Position numbers and translations under genes: made by a program. 49,862 nt of DNA. Source: Thermoplasmata archaeon. GTDB taxonomy: Archaea; Thermoplasmatota; Thermoplasmata; Lutacidiplasmatales; UBA184. The stretch lies in assembly GCA_021821785.1 (NCBI GenBank), contig JAKACD010000007.1, positions 1-49,862 on the forward strand. The letters run 5' to 3'. The notes below the pieces were generated by a model. The model saw only the letters and a list, made by a program, of their open reading frames with translations. It ran no database searches and was not told where the DNA came from. Below, in pieces: positions 17,446 to 26,109 of this stretch (positions are counted from its first letter, which is position 1; each line of letters begins with the position of its first letter).

Positions 17446-18363
17446 ATGGTGACCGACTCCCCGCGGCCGTACCTCTACCCGACGCAATCTGCGGGAACGC
17501 CGCGGGCACCGGCCCCGGCCGACCCTCCGCCCCGGGTACCGAGCGGCGTCCCGGATTTCGATTACTTGACGGGCGGGTTCCCGGTCGGGTCGGTCGTCCT
17601 CCTCTTCGGGGAGGCCGGCTCGGGCCACCAGGAGTTCGCGCTGACCTCGGCCGCGCATCTCATGCTCCGGTTCGACGAACCCGGGGCGCGCCGGTTCTTC
17701 CTCGGGAACGCGAAGGGACCGTTCCTCTTCCCGGAATCGGTCTCCTACCTCAGCACGAGCCGATCGGAGGACCAGGTGATGAACGAGCTCCGGGCGGCGT
17801 TCGCCGGGATCTATCCCGACACCCTGCGGCGCCACCTCGCGTTCCAGGACCTATCCCCCACGTACTTCGCGGACACGGTCGTGCCGACCGACTGGGCGTC
17901 GGTCCGTAGCCCCCTGCTCGCGGGATCGCCCGCGTCCAGCCACGCCGACGGCGACCCGGTCCGGGCCCTCGCGGAGGCGGCGGAAGCGGCGGGCCCGAAG
18001 AACCTCGTGATCGTCGATTCGCTCACCGACCTACTGGTCCGTCAAGGGATCGAGGCGGGCGACCTGCTCACCCTGCTGAAGGGGCTGCGCCGGCGCGCCA
18101 AGGAGTGGAACGGGATCGTCTACCTCCTGCTTTCCGAGGGCGTCGCGCCGGCCCCGATCGAGCAGGCGGTCATCGATTCGGTCGACGTCGTCCTCCACTT
18201 CGCCTGGCAATCCAGCCCGAACCGCTCCCATCGCCAGCGGACGATGCTGATCGAGAAGTCGATGCCCGTCCTCTCCCACCTCCCGGCGGAGTACCAGGGG
18301 CGGTTCGTGATCCGGGTCAACGCACTGAACGGATTGGTGACCACGCAGTATGAACGAGTCTGA
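17446..18363 (+). CDS. RAD55/KaiC-like RecA-fold protein with degenerate Walker A
   Basis: A 305-residue RecA-fold protein whose start resembles KaiC-family proteins (VPSGVPDFDYLTGGFPVGSVVLLFGEAGSGHQE). The P-loop is broken: the GxGKT lysine and Ser/Thr are replaced by His and Gln (about residues 61-62). Walker B NLVIVDSLTDL is kept. A Pro-rich N-terminal extension of about 30 residues precedes the fold. Haloarchaeal HTR-like/RAD55-type relatives also, to my recollection, have altered P-loops, so this is probably an inherited non-ATPase partner. The last 14 nt overlap the next gene, which encodes an intact KaiC-like ATPase. An AT box (CTAATAC, about 17401) gives a leader of about 17 nt. Confidence 0.82.
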   Translation: MVTDSPRPYLYPTQSAGTPRAPAPADPPPRVPSGVPDFDYLTGGFPVGSVVLLFGEAGSGHQEFALTSAAHLMLRFDEPGARRFFLGNAKGPFLFPESVSYLSTSRSEDQVMNELRAAFAGIYPDTLRRHLAFQDLSPTYFADTVVPTDWASVRSPLLAGSPASSHADGDPVRALAEAAEAAGPKNLVIVDSLTDLLVRQGIEAGDLLTLLKGLRRRAKEWNGIVYLLLSEGVAPAPIEQAVIDSVDVVLHFAWQSSPNRSHRQRTMLIEKSMPVLSHLPAEYQGRFVIRVNALNGLVTTQYERV

Positions 18364-19075
18364 AGGCGTCCGCAGCCGCGTCCCCACCGGTATCGCCGGG
18401 CTCGACGAGATGCTCGGCGGGGGGTTCCCCGCCGGCCACGTCGTTCTGGTGACGGGTCTCCCGGGGACGGGCAAGACCTGTTTCGGGCTCCAGTTCCTGG
18501 TCGCCGGCGCGGCCCGGGGCGAGCGGGGGGTCTTCCTCTCGCTGGAGGAGGACGTCGGTCCGCTGCTCGAGAGCGCACGGCAGTTCCACTGGCCGGTCGA
18601 CGCGGCGGTGAAGGACGGCTCGCTGAAGATCCTCCGGGTCGACCCGAAGGAGACCCGCCAGAGCCTCCACCGCATCCAGGGAGAGCTTGGCCGCGAGCTC
18701 CAGGCGCTGAAGGCGCAGCGGATCGTGGTCGATTCGGTCTCGTTGCTCAACATGCTGAGCGACGACGAGCCCGGGCGCCGGGCGACGCTCTTCGCCCTCG
18801 CCGCGGCCTGCCGGGACGCCGGCGCGACCACGGTGCTGACCGCGGAGGCGGATCCGGTCCACCCGGGCGTCAGCCGCGACGGCCTGTCGGAGTACGTGGC
18901 CGACGGAGTGGTCCTGCTCGAGTACCGCACCGGCGCCGACGGCCATCGGGTCGGGCTCGCGCTCCGCATCCTGAAGATGCGGCGAACGAGCCATGTCCGG
19001 ACCGTCCAGCCGTACGCGATCGGACCGAGCGGTCTCTCGGTCGACGCGAAGGCGGTCGACTTCGGCAGCCCGTAG
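18350..19075 (+). CDS. RAD55/KaiC-family ATPase
   Basis: Single-domain RecA-fold ATPase, 241 residues. Walker A GLPGTGKT at residues 36-43, a Glu pair after FLSLEED (family catalytic region), and Walker B in QRIVVDSVSLLN. The opening VPTGIAGLDEMLGGGFPAGHVVLVTG and the C-terminal RILKMRRTSHVRTVQPYAIG with the YxIxxxG pattern are typical KaiC-like features. There is no effector domain attached. Translation is coupled to the upstream P-loop-less paralogue through a 14-nt overlap, so a complex of active and inactive subunits is likely. The biological role of single-domain archaeal KaiC-like proteins is mostly unknown; motility and signalling links are reported. Confidence 0.88.
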   Translation: MNESEGVRSRVPTGIAGLDEMLGGGFPAGHVVLVTGLPGTGKTCFGLQFLVAGAARGERGVFLSLEEDVGPLLESARQFHWPVDAAVKDGSLKILRVDPKETRQSLHRIQGELGRELQALKAQRIVVDSVSLLNMLSDDEPGRRATLFALAAACRDAGATTVLTAEADPVHPGVSRDGLSEYVADGVVLLEYRTGADGHRVGLALRILKMRRTSHVRTVQPYAIGPSGLSVDAKAVDFGSP

Positions 19076-19158
19076 CGGGCGCTTCGGGAAGTCGTTCGTC
19101 TACCGTTCCGTCCCCTCCCCCTCCACCGATTTGTACGCGGGCCGCCTTTCCCGGGGTC

Positions 19159-20364
19159 GTGACGCAGGCATCGGGGGCGCCCGGTCCGCGGCGTCGCGGC
19201 CCAGAACCGCTCCCGGGTATCCCTCCCTCCCCGGCGCCCCCGCTCCGGTGGATCGTGTACGTCGACCTCGACGCGTTCTACGTCTCGTGCGAGCTCCGCG
19301 ACCGACCCGATCTCGTCGGGAAGCCGGTGATCGTCGGCCCGCCCCCCTCGGACGGCCCCTCCCGCGGCGTCGTCCTCTCCGCGAGCTACGAGGCTCGGGC
19401 CTTCGGGGTCCACAGCGCGCAGCCCGCGGCTCAGGCGGTCCGGCTCTGCCCCGACGCGGTCTGGATCCCGCCCGACTTCGCGAAGTACGAGCGGGCGAGC
19501 GAAGAGGTCCGGACGCTTCTCCGTCGCCACGCGAGCTCGGTCGTTCCGTTCAGCATCGACGAGGCGGCGCTCGTCCTTGACCTCCCGTCCGCCGCCGCGG
19601 CACGGACGCTCGCCGAGACCGTGCAGAAGGAGCTCCGCGAGCAGCTCGCCCTGCCCGCCTCGATCGGGGTCGCGACGAGCCGGCCGATCGCCAAGATCGC
19701 GACCGATCGCGCGAAGCCCGCGGGGATCGTCGTCGTACCGCCCGAGGAGGCCGCGGCGTTCGTCGCCCCGCTCCCCGTGCGCGCCATCCCCGGCGTCGGA
19801 CCGAAGACCGAGGAGCTCCTCCGCCGGCACGGGTTCGAGCGGATCGGGGACCTCGCCAAGGCGCACGCGTCCGACCTCCGCCGGCGGTTCGGGACGTTCG
19901 GCGACGAGCTGATTGCGCTCGCCCGCGGCGAGCCCCGACCCGAGGTGGAGAGCACGGCCGGTCCGAGGTCGAGGTCGACCGACCGTACGTTCGCGGTCGA
20001 CGTCGATCGATGGGACGCGCTCGAGCCGGCCGTGCGCGCCCTGGCCGAGGAGCTCGCGCACGGGCTCGATCGGGAAGCATTGCGGTACGGGGCCGTCGGT
20101 GTCGCCTACCGCTGGGCTGACTTCACGCGCAGCCAGCGGATCCGCAGCCTTCCGGCGACGCAGGGGGGCTCCGCCTCGCTGGTCGAGCAGGCGCTTCGGC
20201 TCGCCCGAGAGCTGTGGGAGGCGGAACAGGGAGGGCGGAGGCGCCGCGTGCGTACGCTCTCGGTCCGGACCGAACGCCTCGTGGAGCGCACGCAGCGTCA
20301 GGCGTCCCTCGATGTCTTCGGGGCGGAGGCGTCCAGCGCCGGGCCGGGTCGGGTCGTTAAGTAG
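19159..20364 (+). CDS. dinB: DNA polymerase IV (Y-family, Dpo4-like)
   Basis: Translesion polymerase of 401 residues. The palm motif is YVDLDAFYVSCE (about D36, D38; Y41 at the steric-gate position) and the second catalytic motif is SIDEAAL (about D134-E135). GVATSRPIAKIATDRAKP and the helix-hairpin-helix IPGVGPKTEELLRRHG follow, then the little-finger domain. The extreme C-terminus has QASLDVFG, a PCNA-interacting PIP-type motif. An N-terminal extension of about 30 Pro/Gly/Arg-rich residues precedes the polymerase and may be partly untranslated, yet GTG 19159 is 23-29 nt after TTTGTAC (19130-19136), favouring that start. It follows the KaiC pair by 83 nt. Confidence 0.93.
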   Translation: MTQASGAPGPRRRGPEPLPGIPPSPAPPLRWIVYVDLDAFYVSCELRDRPDLVGKPVIVGPPPSDGPSRGVVLSASYEARAFGVHSAQPAAQAVRLCPDAVWIPPDFAKYERASEEVRTLLRRHASSVVPFSIDEAALVLDLPSAAAARTLAETVQKELREQLALPASIGVATSRPIAKIATDRAKPAGIVVVPPEEAAAFVAPLPVRAIPGVGPKTEELLRRHGFERIGDLAKAHASDLRRRFGTFGDELIALARGEPRPEVESTAGPRSRSTDRTFAVDVDRWDALEPAVRALAEELAHGLDREALRYGAVGVAYRWADFTRSQRIRSLPATQGGSASLVEQALRLARELWEAEQGGRRRRVRTLSVRTERLVERTQRQASLDVFGAEASSAGPGRVVK

Positions 20365-20417
20365 GGTCGTCGGGGTGCGGAGCGGTCCGCGCCGAAGCGC
20401 GGTCGGGGACGGGATCG

Positions 20418-21722
20418 ATGGGACGCGATGCGGCGGACCGGGCGGCCGAAGCGTTGCTGCGCCCCGATCCGGTGCTGGGCGTGCCGATCCCGGCGTACGA
20501 CGGCCGGTCGCTCCCGAACGTGACGAGCTCGATCGTACGGGCGCTCGGCCACGAGCTGACGGGGGCGCCCGCGCCCTTGCCGCCGCTCGCACCGGGGCTC
20601 GACCCGTTCGACGGTCGACGGGCCGAAGGTCCGATCGTTCTGTTCCTGGTCGACGGCCTCGGATGGTACCCGTCGGACCGCTCGGAGGGGTTCGTGGCCG
20701 GGGGATTCCCAGCGGAGTGGTCCGACCGGCTCCGGCCCATCTCGAGCGTCTTTCCGACGACCACCACCGTGGCCCTCACCAGCCTCTCCGCCGGCCAGCC
20801 GCCGAGCCGCCACGGGATCGTGGGGCACCGGGTCTATCTACCGGCCTACGGCGCGGTCACGGAGGTCCTCCGAATGTCCCCGATCGGCGTCGCGGCCCCC
20901 GAGACGCTCACCGGGCCCGAATGGCGGACGGAGTCGGTCTCGGGCGCCCCGAACATCTTCCGCCGGGGGCTCCCGGGGGTCGCCGTCTCCCGCGATCGCT
21001 TCGAGGGGACCGGCTTCACCCGCATCCTCTACGAGGGCGCCGAGTTCGTGGGGTTCAGCACCGCGGGCGATCTGGCTCACCGCCTCGCCGAGGTCCTCCG
21101 ACGCCCGACGCCGCCGCCGCTCATCCTCGCCTACTGGGACGAGCTCGATACCGTCGAACATCTGCGGGGACCCCGGCCCGAGCTCGCCTCGTTCGAGGCC
21201 GGGCTCATCGCGCGGATCCTCGCCGCGGCCGCCGATCGGATCCCGCCCGAGCGGGCGCGCGACACGACGGTCCTGATCACGAGTGACCATGGTCAAGTCT
21301 CGGTCGACCGCGCCCAGGAGATCTCCATCGACCGCGAGCCGTCGATCCTTCCCCATCTATGGCATCCCCCCGGCGGGGACCGCCGCGCGGGCTTCTTTGC
21401 CGCGCGGCCCGGCGAGCTCGACTCGCTCCGCGCGGCGCTCCAGGCCCGCCTGCCGCCGGGCGCCCACCTGCTCTCGACCCGCGCGGCCGTCGAACGCGGG
21501 CTCTTCGGCCCGCCTCCGTACCACCCCGAGCTCTTGACCCGACTTGGGGACCTCCTCGTTCTCCTGCCGAGCCCGGCGAGCCTGACGTACCGCGTCCCCG
21601 GGGTCGCGGCACGGGCCTACCTACGGACGGGGGCCCACGGGGGACTCGAGCCGGAGGAGCTCCTCGTTCCGCTCGCCACCGGTCGGCTCTCCGACCTCCT
21701 CGCTACCGGCTCGGGCCGGTGA
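20418..21722 (+). CDS. Alkaline-phosphatase-superfamily phosphodiesterase / nucleotide pyrophosphatase
   Basis: A 434-residue hydrolase of the type-I phosphodiesterase/nucleotide pyrophosphatase group. Metal ligands are evident: Asp in LFLVDGLGW, the Thr nucleophile region SSVFPTTTTVALTSLSAG, Asp and His in YWDELDTVEH, Asp-His in TSDHGQ, and a final His in GAHGGLEPEELLVPL. It lacks a signal peptide, so a cytoplasmic substrate such as a nucleotide sugar or phosphoester is plausible. It lies 53 nt after dinB and 35 nt before galT. A TTAAG near 20357-20361 is about 60 nt before the ATG, so a leader is possible. Confidence 0.85.
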   Translation: MGRDAADRAAEALLRPDPVLGVPIPAYDGRSLPNVTSSIVRALGHELTGAPAPLPPLAPGLDPFDGRRAEGPIVLFLVDGLGWYPSDRSEGFVAGGFPAEWSDRLRPISSVFPTTTTVALTSLSAGQPPSRHGIVGHRVYLPAYGAVTEVLRMSPIGVAAPETLTGPEWRTESVSGAPNIFRRGLPGVAVSRDRFEGTGFTRILYEGAEFVGFSTAGDLAHRLAEVLRRPTPPPLILAYWDELDTVEHLRGPRPELASFEAGLIARILAAAADRIPPERARDTTVLITSDHGQVSVDRAQEISIDREPSILPHLWHPPGGDRRAGFFAARPGELDSLRAALQARLPPGAHLLSTRAAVERGLFGPPPYHPELLTRLGDLLVLLPSPASLTYRVPGVAARAYLRTGAHGGLEPEELLVPLATGRLSDLLATGSGR

Positions 21723-21757
21723 TTCTTTAGGACCTCCTCCATTCCGGAACGAGAGCG

Positions 21758-22777
21758 GTGTCGGAGTACCGAAGAGACCCGATCACCGGTCGGTGGGCGA
21801 TCGTCGCCGAGAGCCGGGCGGCCCGCCCGAACGAGTACCTGAAGCGGGTCGCCCCGTCCGCTCCCGAAGACTGCCCGTTCTGTCCGGGCCACGAGTCCTG
21901 GACCCCTCCCGAGGTCGCGGCGCTCCGATCGCCGGGCTCGGCTGCGAACGGGCCGGGCTGGACGGTCCGCACCGTCCCCAACAAGTTCCCGAGCCTCGCG
22001 GCGAGCGCGCGGCCGGACGGACGTTCGCCTCGATCGGAGGAGGTCGACCGTCGCCCCGGATACGGCGTGCACGAGGTCGTCATCGAAACTCCGGAGCACG
22101 GGAGCCGCTTCAGCGAGTTCCCTCCCGAAACGGCCGGCGCCATCCTCGCGATGGCCCGGGACCGCGTGCGGGCCCTCTCCGAGCTGCCCGAGATCGCCTC
22201 GGTCATCACCTTCGAGAACTCCGGAGACGAATCCGGCGGGACGCTCTTTCACCCCCACCTCCAGCTCGTCGCCCTCCCCTCGGTACCGCTCTCGCTCGCG
22301 GAGGAGCTCTCCGGAGCGCGCCGCTACGCCGCGGCGCGGTCGGTCCCCTGCGCCCTCGAGTCGGTCGTGGCCACCGAGCGGGCCGCCCAGGAGCGCCTCG
22401 TCCTAGAGACGCCGACGTTCACGGCCTACTGTCCGTTCGCGTCCGAGTATCCGTTCGAGGTGCGGATCGTCCCCCGCCATCACGCGGGCTCGCTGGCCGA
22501 GGCGACCGACGCCGAGCTCGATGGTCTCTCGACCCTCCTGCCAGCCGTCCTTCGGGCCTTGGAGAAGGTGCGGCCGATGGCCTCCTACAACCTCGTCCTA
22601 CGGTCGTTCGCGCCGGTCGACCGCCTCCCGACGGAATACCACTGGCATCTCGACCTACTTCCTCGCCTCATCCGTCCGGACGGCTTCGAGCTCGGGAGCG
22701 GGATCCCGGTGAACCCCGTCGCCCCCGAGTCCGCGGCCCAGGAGCTTCGCGGGGCGCTCGGGGACGTCGCGAGATAG
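21758..22777 (+). CDS. galT: Galactose-1-phosphate uridylyltransferase family (GalT, HIT superfamily)
   Basis: Nucleotidyl transferase exchanging UMP/AMP between sugar phosphates (Leloir pathway or archaeal nucleotide-sugar routes); 339 residues. It has DPITGRWAIVAESRAARP at the N-terminus, a zinc-binding CPFCPGHE, TVRTVPNKFPSL, and the catalytic HPHLQ at residues 165-169 (family consensus HPHxQ). The C-terminal YHWHLDLLPR is also conserved. GTG 21758 lies about 27-32 nt downstream of TTTAGG (21726-21731), a leaderless arrangement. No galK or galE lies nearby; the upstream phosphodiesterase could act on the same nucleotide sugars, but that is inference. Confidence 0.9.
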   Translation: MSEYRRDPITGRWAIVAESRAARPNEYLKRVAPSAPEDCPFCPGHESWTPPEVAALRSPGSAANGPGWTVRTVPNKFPSLAASARPDGRSPRSEEVDRRPGYGVHEVVIETPEHGSRFSEFPPETAGAILAMARDRVRALSELPEIASVITFENSGDESGGTLFHPHLQLVALPSVPLSLAEELSGARRYAAARSVPCALESVVATERAAQERLVLETPTFTAYCPFASEYPFEVRIVPRHHAGSLAEATDAELDGLSTLLPAVLRALEKVRPMASYNLVLRSFAPVDRLPTEYHWHLDLLPRLIRPDGFELGSGIPVNPVAPESAAQELRGALGDVAR

Positions 22778-22833
22778 AGCCGCGGCCCGGCCGCCGCGTA
22801 AAACCTAATGGCCCCGGGACGGTCGCCGGTCGC

Positions 22834-24594
22834 GTGGCGGGGCTGCGCGAGCCGATCGTCTCCCTCCTGGGGCACGTCGATCACGGCAAGACGACGCTGC
22901 TCGATCGCATCGCGGGCAGCGTAAAGGCCGAGCACGAGCCCGGAGGGATCACCCAGCACATCGGCGCGGTCGAGGTCCCCGGGTCGACCGTCCGCCAGCT
23001 CTGCGGCGGGATCCTCCGGACGGATCAGTTGGTGGTGCCGGGCCTCCTGTTCGTCGACACTCCTGGGCACCGCTCCTTCGAGACCCTGCGCCGGCGCGGC
23101 GGCGCGCTCGCGGACATCGCGGTGCTCGTCGTCGACGCCCGCGAGGGCATGATGCCGCAGACCCGGGAATCGATCCAGATCCTCCGACACGAGAAGACGC
23201 CGTTCGCGATCGCGCTCACCAAGATCGACCTCTTGCCCGGCGCCCGAAAGCCGACCGGGCCGGTCCGCCTCGCGGACCACATCGCGAAGGGCGGGGCCGA
23301 GTTCCAGCGATCGCTCGACGATCGGGTCTACGCCCTCGCCGAGGAGGTCGTGCAGCTCGGCTTCAGCGCCGACCGGTACGACCGGGTCAGTGACTTCACC
23401 CACAACGTCGGCATCGTCCCGGTCTCGGCGAAGACGGGGGTCGGAGTGCCGGAGCTCATCGCGCTCCTCGTCGGACTCTCCCAGCGGTTCCTGAAGGAGG
23501 AGCTCGAGCTCTCCACCGACGGGGGCGAGGCGACGATCCTCGAGCGAAGCGACCAGAAGGGCGTGGGGCCTGTCGGGAACGTCATCGTCTACCGGGGTCG
23601 GCTCAAGGTCGGTGACGAGATCGTGGTGACCGGCCGGGCCGAGCCGTTCGAGACCCACGTCCGCGGGATCTACCGGCCGATCCTCCTCAAGGGAGGAAAG
23701 ATCAAGCATTTCCGGCTCGACCCGTTCGACGAGGTCGAGGCCGCGGCCGGGATCTATCTCGCCGCCCCCGGGATCGAGGATGCGATGCCCGGTGGCCTCC
23801 TGCGCGTGGTGCGGACGGCGGAGGAGAAGGCGACCGTCCGGGCCGAGCTCGCGCGCGAGAGCCAGCCCGTCGCGGAGGTCGCGCTCTCCGGGGTCGCGAT
23901 CTACGCCGACACCTTGGGCGGGCTCGAGGCGCTCGCGTTCGAGTGCCGGGACAAGGGGATCCCGGTCCACGAGGCGGGCGTCGGGCCGGTGAGCCGCGCG
24001 ACGATCCTGCGGATCGCCAACGTCAAGGACGCGACGCACCGCGCGGTCCTCGCCTTCAACGTCGAGGTCCTCCCCGAAGCGCAGCCCGAAGGGGACGCCG
24101 GTCCGGTTCGCATCTTCCGCGCCGAGGTGATGTACCGGGCGATCGAGGAGTACCTCGCCTGGCGGGCCGAGCGGGAGCGTCAGCTACGGGCGCAGACGCG
24201 GCTCCAGCTCGTCCATCCGGCGAAGATCGAGGTGCTGTCCGGCTATGTGTTCCGGATCTCGAAACCCGCGATCGTCGGCGTGAAGGTCCTCGGCGGCACG
24301 ATCCGTCCTGGGGTCCGTCTGATCCACGCGAACGGCGCCGAGGTCGGGGTCCTCAAGTCGCTCCAGGAGGAAGGATCGTCGGTCTCCGAGGCGGCCGAGG
24401 GCCGAGAGCTCGCCGCCTCGATCGACGGGGCCGTCATCGGCCGTAATCTCAAGGAAGGCGACGTCCTGATGGTCGACCTTCCCGAGTCGGTCGTGCGCGC
24501 GCTCCAGCGCGATACCCTGAGTCCCCGCGAGGTCGAGATCCTCGAGGAGATCATCCGTCTCCACCGCACGAGCCACCCGTTCTGGGGGCAGTGA
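22834..24594 (+). CDS. infB: Translation initiation factor aIF5B (IF2-like)
   Basis: GTPase promoting subunit joining in archaeal translation initiation; 586 residues, the usual aIF5B length. G1 LGHVDHGKTT near residues 12-21, switch-I-like GGITQHIGA, G3 DTPGHRSF, G4-like TKIDL and G5 VSAKTGVG. Domain II (VGPVGNVIVYRGRLKVGDEIVV) and the aIF5B-specific C-terminal domains (ATHRAVLAFNVEVLPEA, YVFRISKPAIVGVKVLGGTIRPG) follow. GTG 22834 is supported by an AAAACCTAAT box (22800-22809) 25-34 nt upstream. It precedes the TFB gene by 122 nt, a natural information-processing neighbourhood. Confidence 0.96.
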   Translation: MAGLREPIVSLLGHVDHGKTTLLDRIAGSVKAEHEPGGITQHIGAVEVPGSTVRQLCGGILRTDQLVVPGLLFVDTPGHRSFETLRRRGGALADIAVLVVDAREGMMPQTRESIQILRHEKTPFAIALTKIDLLPGARKPTGPVRLADHIAKGGAEFQRSLDDRVYALAEEVVQLGFSADRYDRVSDFTHNVGIVPVSAKTGVGVPELIALLVGLSQRFLKEELELSTDGGEATILERSDQKGVGPVGNVIVYRGRLKVGDEIVVTGRAEPFETHVRGIYRPILLKGGKIKHFRLDPFDEVEAAAGIYLAAPGIEDAMPGGLLRVVRTAEEKATVRAELARESQPVAEVALSGVAIYADTLGGLEALAFECRDKGIPVHEAGVGPVSRATILRIANVKDATHRAVLAFNVEVLPEAQPEGDAGPVRIFRAEVMYRAIEEYLAWRAERERQLRAQTRLQLVHPAKIEVLSGYVFRISKPAIVGVKVLGGTIRPGVRLIHANGAEVGVLKSLQEEGSSVSEAAEGRELAASIDGAVIGRNLKEGDVLMVDLPESVVRALQRDTLSPREVEILEEIIRLHRTSHPFWGQ

Positions 24595-24686
24595 TCCCGT
24601 CTTGGGTTCGCGGCGGCCTCCCGAAGGACGCCCCTCTCGCGCGGGCTCGCCGTACCGGACGGCCCGAGAGGTCCGGCCGGCGACGG

Positions 24687-24692
24687 TATATA
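24687..24692 (+). promoter_or_regulatory. TATA box of the tfb gene
   Basis: TATATA, the closest match to a canonical archaeal TATA box in the window, 25-30 nt before the GTG at 24717. The predicted start of transcription coincides with the start codon. A factor that binds the TATA/BRE region being under a strong consensus box hints at autoregulation, which is inference. Confidence 0.7.
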
Positions 24693-24716
24693 CTGGTCGG
24701 GGCTGCGTGCGACGCC

Positions 24717-25670
24717 GTGACAGACCGCGGGGAAGAGAAGCCCGCCGGACCGGAGGTCCCTGCGGGCTGTCCGATGTGCCACAGCACCCACCGCATCGTG
24801 GACCCCGTTCGGGCGGAGACCCACTGCGCGGAGTGCGGACTCGTCTTCGATGAGTCGGAGATCCTCGCGACCCCACCGCCTCCCACCGAGTCCCCCGGGT
24901 CCGAGGGGAGCGGGCGGGGGATCGGGCCGTTCGCTCGACCCGGGTCGACCAAGCGGACGCTCGGCTCCACCCTCTCGATCACCCGCGACGGTCAGGGTCG
25001 CCGCCTCGACTGGCACCGTCGGTACGAGTTCCAGCACCTGAAGCGGGTGATGGTGCGGCAGACCTCTCGGGTCGTCGATGGCCCGCTCGACCGGACCCCG
25101 GCCCGCAACGAGATCCAGTCGGTGGGCGTGACGCTCGGGCTACCGGCGGTCGTGCTCGGGGAGGCGGAGCGCGTCTACCGGGAGGCGAAGATCCGCGGTC
25201 TCTTCCGGGGGCGGAGCCTGCCCGCGAGCGTGGGCGCCTGCCTTTACGCCGCCTGCCGTCGATACTCGATCCCCCGGACCCTCGGCGAGGTCGCCCAGGC
25301 GGTCGGGGCGAAGCGCTCGGAGGTGGGCCGTACGTTCAAGGTCGTGCAGCGCGGCAGCGGCCTCTCGGTCCCTGGCGTGGGCACCCGCGCGTTCCTCACC
25401 CGGTACGCCCAGGAGCTCGCGCTCTCTCCCCAGGTCCGATCCACGGTCGAGTCGATGCTCGACAAGGCGCGCGAGGATCCCGAGCTCTCCGGCCTGAGTC
25501 CGCACGGCCTCGTGGCGGCGCTCATCTACATCGCGGCGGAGGAGAACGGCGAGCACCGTTCCCGGGCCCAGGTCGCCCGCGTGAGCTCGGTCACCGAAGT
25601 GACCCTGCGCTCCACCAGCCGGCTCATCGAGCGGATCTGGGGCCGACCGGCCGAGGCGCCGAAAGGCTGA
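24717..25670 (+). CDS. tfb: Transcription initiation factor TFB (TFIIB homologue)
   Basis: General archaeal transcription factor that binds the BRE-TATA-TBP complex and recruits RNA polymerase; 317 residues. The zinc ribbon has C18/C21 (CPMC) and C37/C40 (CAEC) then GLVFDE. A B-finger/linker region follows with RTLGSTLSITRDGQGRRLDW. Two cyclin folds occupy about 110-315: the first with SLPASVGACLYAACRRYSIPRTLGEVAQA, the second with LSPHGLVAALIYIAAEENGEHRSRAQVARVSSVTEVTLRSTSRLI. The ribbon is present and spacing normal, so this looks like a functional TFB rather than a fragment. GTG 24717 follows a TATATA box at leaderless distance. Confidence 0.95.
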   Translation: MTDRGEEKPAGPEVPAGCPMCHSTHRIVDPVRAETHCAECGLVFDESEILATPPPPTESPGSEGSGRGIGPFARPGSTKRTLGSTLSITRDGQGRRLDWHRRYEFQHLKRVMVRQTSRVVDGPLDRTPARNEIQSVGVTLGLPAVVLGEAERVYREAKIRGLFRGRSLPASVGACLYAACRRYSIPRTLGEVAQAVGAKRSEVGRTFKVVQRGSGLSVPGVGTRAFLTRYAQELALSPQVRSTVESMLDKAREDPELSGLSPHGLVAALIYIAAEENGEHRSRAQVARVSSVTEVTLRSTSRLIERIWGRPAEAPKG

Positions 25671-25688
25671 CGCGGGACGCCCCGCGCC

Positions 25689-25913
25689 CTACTTCACGAG
25701 GTAATAGCCCGCGGCCTTTTCCCGGACCTTGCGCCGGGCCCAACCCTTGTTCTGGAGCTCCTGGAGCGCATTCATGACCATCGTCTTGGGGAGCCGGGTC
25801 GACTGGGTGACCCGCTCGGCGGTCCCCATCTTCTCTTCCGAGAGCATCCCCATCTCTTTCATCGACTTGTAGACCTTGACGGCGTTGCCGCCGACCTCGT
25901 CCTCGATCCCCAT
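25689..25913 (-). CDS. Small winged-helix transcription regulator
   Basis: A 74-residue winged-helix protein. Helices VGGNAVKVYKSMKEMG and ERVTQSTRLPKTMVMNALQELQNKG form the HTH, and ARRKVREKAAGYYLVK is a plausible wing. The length matches many one-domain archaeal DNA-binding proteins. ATG 25913 is preceded by TTAT on the minus strand at about 25947-25950 (short leader likely). It is convergent with tfb (18-nt gap) and divergent from the deacetylase-like gene. The target is not evident. Confidence 0.8.
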   Translation of the reverse strand: MGIEDEVGGNAVKVYKSMKEMGMLSEEKMGTAERVTQSTRLPKTMVMNALQELQNKGWARRKVREKAAGYYLVK

Positions 25914-26014
25914 CGCGATCCCGTCCCGCGCGACCCGGGACCCCTCATAAGTCTGGCGCTCGCGGCGGCGCCGGGCGACGCCTTATTCCGAAGCGCGGGC
26001 CTTGCCCGGACCTG

Positions 26015-26098
26015 ATGCCCTTCCGTTCCGGGCGTGCTCCGTTCCGGCGGTCCGATCGGGCGGGGGCCGGCCCTCGGTCCCGGGGGTCCTCCTCGTGA
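26015..26098 (+). CDS. Short upstream ORF before the deacetylase-like gene (27 codons)
   Basis: An ATG at 26015 lies 28-32 nt after CTTATT (25982-25987), exactly where a leaderless transcript would begin. It opens a 27-codon, Arg/Ser/Gly-rich ORF (MPFRSGRAPFRRSDRAG...) whose TGA overlaps a GTG at 26095 in frame with the deacetylase-like protein (GTGA). This could be a leader peptide that delivers ribosomes to the main gene, or chance. Its amino-acid bias gives no independent support. Confidence 0.35.
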   Translation: MPFRSGRAPFRRSDRAGAGPRSRGSSS

Positions 26099-26109
26099 CG
26101 CCGGGCGGG

